Positions 5,453 to 9,111 of a DNA stretch of 9,111 nucleotides are shown here, in pieces; position 1 is the first letter of the stretch; each line of letters begins with the position of its first letter. Location of the stretch: assembly GCA_029861675.1 (NCBI GenBank), contig JAOTYV010000193.1, forward strand, positions 1-9,111, given 5' to 3'. Below the pieces are notes generated by a model, which searched no databases, was not told where the DNA came from, and saw nothing but the letters and a program-made list of their open reading frames with translations. This DNA comes from Alphaproteobacteria bacterium. Its GTDB lineage: Bacteria > Pseudomonadota > Alphaproteobacteria > UBA8366. Both the position numbers and the translations under genes were made by a program.

Positions 5453-6565
5453 ATGACGGCAACAATCAGTCAGGTCGAGGTATTCAGCATCGGCATGCCC
5501 TTGGTCGGCACGTTTACGAGCGGCGGTGTGTCCAAGAACATGACCAAGTGCGTTGTCTTGCGGATTACGGATTCGGACGGCGCGGTCGGTATCAGCAGCA
5601 TCGACCCCTCCACCAGGGCCCTGTCGCCGAATACCGCGCCGGAACTGGCCGTCGCCCTTCGGGACGTCGTCGGCCCGGCCTTGATTGGGGAAGACCCGGG
5701 CAACATAAACCGGATCGTCGAACGCACGACCAGGCTGACGCCGGCGCAACCCGGCACCGCGGCCGGCGTGGAACTCGCGTGTATCGAGCTTGTCTGCCGG
5801 CGGCAGGGTATCGCCCTCTACGACTATGTCGGCGGGGCGGTCCTCGACGAAGTGTTGTTCAACGGCTGGGTCGGCGAGTTGCCGGCCGACGAGGCGGCGG
5901 CCGAAGCGAAGCAGTGGCAGGACGCCGGTTTCAAGTCGCTGAAAATCAAGGTCGGCAACGAGGTCGCCAAAGACAGCGAGCGGGTAATGGCGGTGCGGGA
6001 AGCCGTCGGCGCCGATATGAAACTGCGCATGGACGCCAACCAGCAATGCGATGTGGCGCAGGCGCTGGCGTTGTGCCACGCGGTTCAATCCTGCGACATG
6101 CAATTGTTCGAGCAGCCGACGCCAAAGGACGACCTTGAAGGTCTGGCGCGGGTCCGGCGCGAAGGCGGGGTTCCCATCATGGCGGATGAATCCATCAGCG
6201 ATCACGCAAGCCTGATTCGGGTTATCAAGGCCGAATGCGCCGACTTCGTGAAGTTTGGCATCAAGCAGGCCGGCGGTCTGTTGCCGTCCGCGCGCATGTT
6301 GGCAACCGCGGAGGCAGCGGGGCTCCCGGTCGTTCTGGGACACGGGTTCGGGCTCGACCTCAGCACGATGGCGGAGATCATGCTCGGCGCCACGTCGCAC
6401 AATATCGTGCCTGGATTGGAATGCGTGGGGCCGCTCAAGGTGGTCGATACGGTGGCCACGACCCGGCTCGATATTGGCAGTGGAAGTCTTGCCCTGCCAT
6501 CGGGGCCCGGACTGGGAATCGATCTCGACGACGAGAAACTTGCGCAGTACGGCCTGACCGAGTAG
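5453..6565 (+). CDS. Enolase-superfamily enzyme, muconate-lactonizing/mandelate racemase type
   Basis: A 370-residue cytoplasmic, Mg-dependent enzyme of the enolase superfamily; members abstract a proton alpha to a carboxylate and then racemise, dehydrate or cycloisomerise the substrate. Seen: K-x-K at Lys164/Lys166 on barrel strand 2; metal ligands Asp194 (RMDANQ), Glu220 (FEQP) and Asp245 (MADES); DFVKFGIKQAGG at 264-275 where strand 6 should carry the second acid/base; and GHGFGLDLS with His297. By hand alignment the position of the usual Lys (MLE group) or Asp (mandelate racemase group), five before the GG pair, is Gly269, with Lys267 and Lys271 nearby, so the subgroup is unclear. The start at 5453 has GAGGG 5 bases upstream; the in-frame ATG at 5441 lacks a binding site. 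It begins 22 bases after the repeat array, which may hold its promoter. Substrate unknown; racemase, epimerase or dehydratase are all possible. Confidence 0.88.
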   Translation: MTATISQVEVFSIGMPLVGTFTSGGVSKNMTKCVVLRITDSDGAVGISSIDPSTRALSPNTAPELAVALRDVVGPALIGEDPGNINRIVERTTRLTPAQPGTAAGVELACIELVCRRQGIALYDYVGGAVLDEVLFNGWVGELPADEAAAEAKQWQDAGFKSLKIKVGNEVAKDSERVMAVREAVGADMKLRMDANQQCDVAQALALCHAVQSCDMQLFEQPTPKDDLEGLARVRREGGVPIMADESISDHASLIRVIKAECADFVKFGIKQAGGLLPSARMLATAEAAGLPVVLGHGFGLDLSTMAEIMLGATSHNIVPGLECVGPLKVVDTVATTRLDIGSGSLALPSGPGLGIDLDDEKLAQYGLTE

Positions 6566-6617
6566 AGCGCGAGCCGCGCTCAGGCCGGTCAACACGTTGC
6601 CAAAAACGCGGACCGGC
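6565..6617. terminator. Hairpins between convergent genes
   Basis: A GC hairpin GAGCGCG-AGC-CGCGCTC (6565-6581) starts at the last base of the enolase-superfamily stop codon. A second inverted repeat pairs GCCGGTC (6584-6590) with GACCGGC (6611-6617) around a 20-base loop. They fill most of the 68 bases between two genes that face each other, where a two-way transcription end is expected. Neither hairpin is followed by a clear T run, so this is not a classic intrinsic terminator. Confidence 0.4.
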
Positions 6618-6633
6618 GCCCGTTGGGCAATCC

Positions 6634-7770
6634 TCAATCCGTCTCATCGGAAGGCCGAAAGCGCCCCGCGCCGTGCCCCAGGCTGTGCCGGTCGAAGGCG
6701 ACCGCCTTGACCAGCGCATGCACCGGCTTGCCCGGCGCGATCGCCAGCTTGTCGAGCGCGTGGCGGGTGATGCGGGCCCAGAGCGGGCAGCCGATGTCGA
6801 TCAGCACGTCCACCTGCGGACCGGGCTCGCCGCCGATTTCGCGCACCGTGCCGGGAAAGACGTTCAGGATGCTGATGTCCGTGGGCTCGGTGAGCGCGAG
6901 CGAGACGTCGCGGGCGCGCACCCGGACGCGGAATTCCTTGCCGAGAGGCAGGTCGGTGTAGGGCACCCGCATGGTGCCGCCGGCAAAGTCGAGCAGGGTC
7001 AGCCCGCCCGCTTCGTCGTGCGACCGGACGGTCGCGGCGATCACCGCGCCGGCTTCGTAGCGGCCGGTCAGCGGGCGCAGGTCGAGCCGGCTCATCAGGT
7101 CTTCCACGCCGCCGACCGCAACGACCTTGCCGTCGGACAGCAGGACCAGCGTGTCGGCGAGGCGGATCACCTCGTCCAGCGCGTGACTGACATAGACGAT
7201 GGGGATGCCGGTCTCGTCGCGCAGTTGTTCGATGAAGGGCAGGATCTCGTTCTTGCGGGCGGCATCGAGCGAGGCGAGCGGCTCGTCCATCAGCAGCAGC
7301 CGGGGATTGGCCAGCAGCGCGCGGCCGATCGCGACCCGCTGCTTCTCGCCGCCCGAAAGCGTCGCCGGGCGCCGGTCGAGCAGGGCGCCGAGGTCGAGCA
7401 GGTCGATTGCGGTCTCCAGGGTGACCGGCCCGCCGCCCGCGGTCCGTTTCATGCCGTAGGTCAGATTGCGCAGCACGGAAAGGTGTGGGAACAGCCGGCC
7501 GTCCTGGAAGACATAGCCGAGCCGCCGCTGTTCCGGCGGCAGGTCCACGCCCGTTTCCGAATCGAACAGCACCGCGCCGCCAATGACGATGCGCCCGGAA
7601 TCGGGCCGGTCCAGACCGGCCAGCAGGTTGACCAGGCTGGTTTTTCCCGCGCCCGAGCGGCCGAACAGCACGGTGACGCCGCCCCGGTCCCCGGTATCCA
7701 TCGCGTTTGCGGCGAATTGGGCGTCCAGCGTGAAGGCGCCGTGGCGGCGGCGGACATCGACCTCGATCAT
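6634..7770 (-). CDS. modC: Molybdate ABC transporter ATP-binding protein ModC
   Basis: A 378-residue ATPase that powers molybdate (possibly tungstate) import with ModB at the inner membrane. Seen in order: Walker A GRSGAGKT (37-44), Q-loop VFQDGRLFPHLSV with Gln89, signature LSGGEKQR (138-145), Walker B LLLMDEP with Asp162-Glu163, D-loop SLD (167-169) and H-loop His196 in YVSHALDE. The last third (about 230-378) is the TOBE-type domain usual for ModC, including VRVRARDVSLAL and SILNVFPGTV, which bind molybdate or regulate transport in the family. Length is normal. The ATG at 7770 overlaps the modB stop as ATGA, with GAAGG about 7 bases upstream, so translation is probably coupled; a longer start at 7818 would lie inside modB and adds a non-family tail. 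Last gene of the modABC operon, ending 68 bases from the convergent enolase-superfamily gene. Confidence 0.95.
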   Translation of the reverse strand: MIEVDVRRRHGAFTLDAQFAANAMDTGDRGGVTVLFGRSGAGKTSLVNLLAGLDRPDSGRIVIGGAVLFDSETGVDLPPEQRRLGYVFQDGRLFPHLSVLRNLTYGMKRTAGGGPVTLETAIDLLDLGALLDRRPATLSGGEKQRVAIGRALLANPRLLLMDEPLASLDAARKNEILPFIEQLRDETGIPIVYVSHALDEVIRLADTLVLLSDGKVVAVGGVEDLMSRLDLRPLTGRYEAGAVIAATVRSHDEAGGLTLLDFAGGTMRVPYTDLPLGKEFRVRVRARDVSLALTEPTDISILNVFPGTVREIGGEPGPQVDVLIDIGCPLWARITRHALDKLAIAPGKPVHALVKAVAFDRHSLGHGAGRFRPSDETD

Positions 7771-8471
7771 GATCCTGCCTTCGCGCCGCGCGTGGCCTTG
7801 ACCCTGCGTGCGAGCCATTCGGATCCGATCAAGGCGGCGAAGGCGAGCAGGGCCGCGAGGATGGCGAGCCGCGCCGCCGACGCTTCGCCGCCCGGCGTCT
7901 GGGTCAGCGTATAGAGCGCGATCGGCAGGGTCCGGGTCTCGCCCGGGATGTTGGAGACGAAGGTGATGGTCGCACCGAACTCGCCCAGCGCGCGGGCGAA
8001 GGCAAGCACGCCGCCGGCCAGGATGCCGGGCGCCATCAGCGGCAGGGTGACGGTGAGGAAGACCCGCCGTCGAGTCGCGCCCAGCGTGCGGGCAGCCGCT
8101 TCCAGCCCCGGATCGACCGCTTCCAGCGACAATCGCATGGCGCGCACCATCAGCGGAAAGGCCATCACCGCCGCGGCGACCGCCGCACCTTTCCAGGTGA
8201 AGGCGAAGCTGATGCCGAAGCTGTCATACAGCCAGCCGCCGATCACCCCGTTGCGGCCCAAGGCGATCAACAGCAGATAGCCCACCGCTACCGGCGGCAG
8301 CACCAGCGGCAGGTGAACCAGCGCGTCGAGCAGGGATTTGCCGGGAAAGCGCGCCCGCACCAGCAACCAGGCGACCAGCAGGCCCGTGGGCAGGGCGAAC
8401 ACCACGCTGACCAAGGCCACGCGCAGGCTGAGCGCCACGGCTTCGGTCTCCAGCGGCGTCAGGAAGGGCAT
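7767..8471 (-). CDS. modB: Molybdate ABC transporter permease ModB
   Basis: A 234-residue inner-membrane channel subunit for molybdate. Seen: hydrophobic segments at about 13-38, 50-72, 92-112, 145-165 and 198-220, fitting the five-to-six-helix ModB fold, and the cytoplasmic EAA coupling loop EAAARTLGATRRRVFLTVTL followed by PLMAPGI, which contacts the ATPase. The stretch ALGEFGATITFVSNIPGET with later LPIALYT is strongly typical of ModB/CysT-like permeases. Length is normal. The ATG at 8471 lies 13 bases inside the end of modA, and a GGTGGA-like site lies 5 bases upstream on the minus strand. The end overlaps modC by 4 bases. This tight packing implies one transcript and near-equal translation. 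No break or missing motif is seen. Confidence 0.95.
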   Translation of the reverse strand: MPFLTPLETEAVALSLRVALVSVVFALPTGLLVAWLLVRARFPGKSLLDALVHLPLVLPPVAVGYLLLIALGRNGVIGGWLYDSFGISFAFTWKGAAVAAAVMAFPLMVRAMRLSLEAVDPGLEAAARTLGATRRRVFLTVTLPLMAPGILAGGVLAFARALGEFGATITFVSNIPGETRTLPIALYTLTQTPGGEASAARLAILAALLAFAALIGSEWLARRVKATRGAKAGS

Positions 8472-9111
8472 GGGGTGTCCACCGCGATAAATCCGGCGCG
8501 CCGGTACGCTGTCCGCGCGTCATCGGATTGCAGGTAGGTGAGCAGTCGTTGCGCCGCCGGCCGGTTCGGACCGTTGACCGGGGCGAGGAAATAGACGATC
8601 GGCGCGGTTTCGGGCAGCGCGGCGGCGATCCGCAGGGTTGGGCTCCTGGTCGCGCCGGAGCGGTAGACGATTGCCGGCGCTTCGCCGCGCGCGGCCAGGA
8701 CCAGCACCGCCCGGGCGTTCGGCTGATACGCCAGCCGGGTTTGCAGGGGTTCCCAGAGGCCGAGGCGTTGCAGTGCCGCTTTCGAATAGGCGCCGAGCGG
8801 CGCCAGCGCCGGGTCCGCAACCAGCAGGCGGCCGTCGCCAAGCGCGTCGGGAAGGTCCTGGTTCAGGGTGAGGGGTTGCGGCGCATCGCGCCGCTGCACC
8901 AGCACGAGGCAGTTTCGCATCAGTTCGACCACATGGCCGCGGTCGATATGGCCAGACTGCGCCAGCGTCTCGATCCAGCGCGTGTCGGCGGAAAGGAAGA
9001 GGCCGGCGGGGGCGCCGTTGGCGATCTGCCGGGCGAGCGTGCCGCTGGCGGCGAACACCGCCTGGGCGTCGGCCTTGCCGCCTTCCGCATCGGAGAGTTT
9101 TTCCGCGAGCG
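8459..9111 (-). CDS. modA: Molybdate-binding periplasmic protein ModA, 5' end outside window
   Basis: The periplasmic substrate-binding protein of the molybdate importer, incomplete: the frame stays open to the window end, so the signal peptide and first part of the mature protein are missing. About 217 codons are visible. The segment AVFAASGTLARQIANGAPAG with following LFLSADTRWIETL is the conserved ModA region that carries oxyanion-binding Ser and Ala backbone contacts; in the usual protein it lies 60-80 residues from the N-terminus. Later parts include NCLVLV, a RLLVADPALAPLGAYSKAAL-like loop (family VADPxxVPxGxYA), IVYRSGA, and the C-terminal region with RLLTYLQSDDARTAYRRAGF. A GTG at 9058 is an internal codon, not the start, because family resemblance continues upstream of it. 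The stop overlaps modB by 13 bases. It heads modABC; any Mo-responsive promoter would lie beyond 9111. Confidence 0.93.
   Translation of the reverse strand, partial: LAEKLSDAEGGKADAQAVFAASGTLARQIANGAPAGLFLSADTRWIETLAQSGHIDRGHVVELMRNCLVLVQRRDAPQPLTLNQDLPDALGDGRLLVADPALAPLGAYSKAALQRLGLWEPLQTRLAYQPNARAVLVLAARGEAPAIVYRSGATRSPTLRIAAALPETAPIVYFLAPVNGPNRPAAQRLLTYLQSDDARTAYRRAGFIAVDTPCPS

Noticed and set aside
5076..5465. 129-codon minus-strand frame across the tRNA and repeats
   Set aside because: It is antisense to the tRNA; the GRTRTCNLRIRS-type peptide is a well-known false protein from tRNA genes. The repeats stay open only because 66 is a multiple of three.
6235..7914. 559-codon plus-strand frame across the enolase-superfamily gene end and modC
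   Set aside because: It is out of frame with the enolase-superfamily gene and antisense to modC, with low-complexity Arg/Gly/Ala content and no family resemblance.
9056..9058. GTG at 9058 as the start of modA
   Set aside because: ModA-like sequence and the open frame continue upstream to the window end, so this is an internal Val codon.

Overview
The window looks like chromosomal DNA from a GC-rich alphaproteobacterium. The best indicator is the small NDUFS4-type (ETC complex I 18 kDa) accessory subunit at 4768-5079, a family shared by alphaproteobacteria and mitochondria. The GC-rich third codon positions and the short palindromic repeat of the GTCATTCC...GGAATGAC type fit this. No phage, conjugation or transposase gene is visible, and the genus cannot be told from what I can see.

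Layout. (1) 197-709, minus strand: a small exported or membrane-anchored thioredoxin-fold protein with a Tat-like N-terminus. (2) 710-1063: a stretch without a recognisable gene and with less coding-like composition. (3) 1064-4741, plus strand: a PLP-dependent class V aminotransferase-like enzyme, a carboxymuconolactone decarboxylase-family protein, an 81-bp palindromic repeat, and an unusual 607-residue protein made of two complete 3-hydroxyisobutyrate/6-phosphogluconate dehydrogenase-type units fused head to tail. (4) 4768-5166, plus strand: the NDUFS4-like gene, then after only 10 bases a tRNA-Arg(UCU) with encoded CCA. (5) 5158-5430: four tandem 66-bp repeats, each starting with the last nine bases of the tRNA (GGCGCGCCA), ending in a fifth, slightly changed nine-base copy. 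(6) 5453-6565, plus strand: a muconate-lactonizing/mandelate racemase-type enolase-superfamily enzyme. (7) 6565-6617: hairpins between convergent genes. (8) 6634-9111, minus strand: modA (its 5' end lies beyond the window), modB and modC, encoding a molybdate ABC importer with overlapping genes.

How they work together. modABC is a clear operon: ModA captures molybdate in the periplasm, ModB forms the channel and ModC drives transport. The plus-strand metabolic genes (PLP enzyme, CMD protein, double dehydrogenase and, beyond the tRNA, the enolase-superfamily enzyme) resemble parts of a catabolic route for an organic or sugar acid, but the substrate cannot be read from the sequence. The most unusual points are the tRNA-tail tandem array, which recalls the arrangement downstream of E. 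coli tyrT, and the tandem-fused dehydrogenase.
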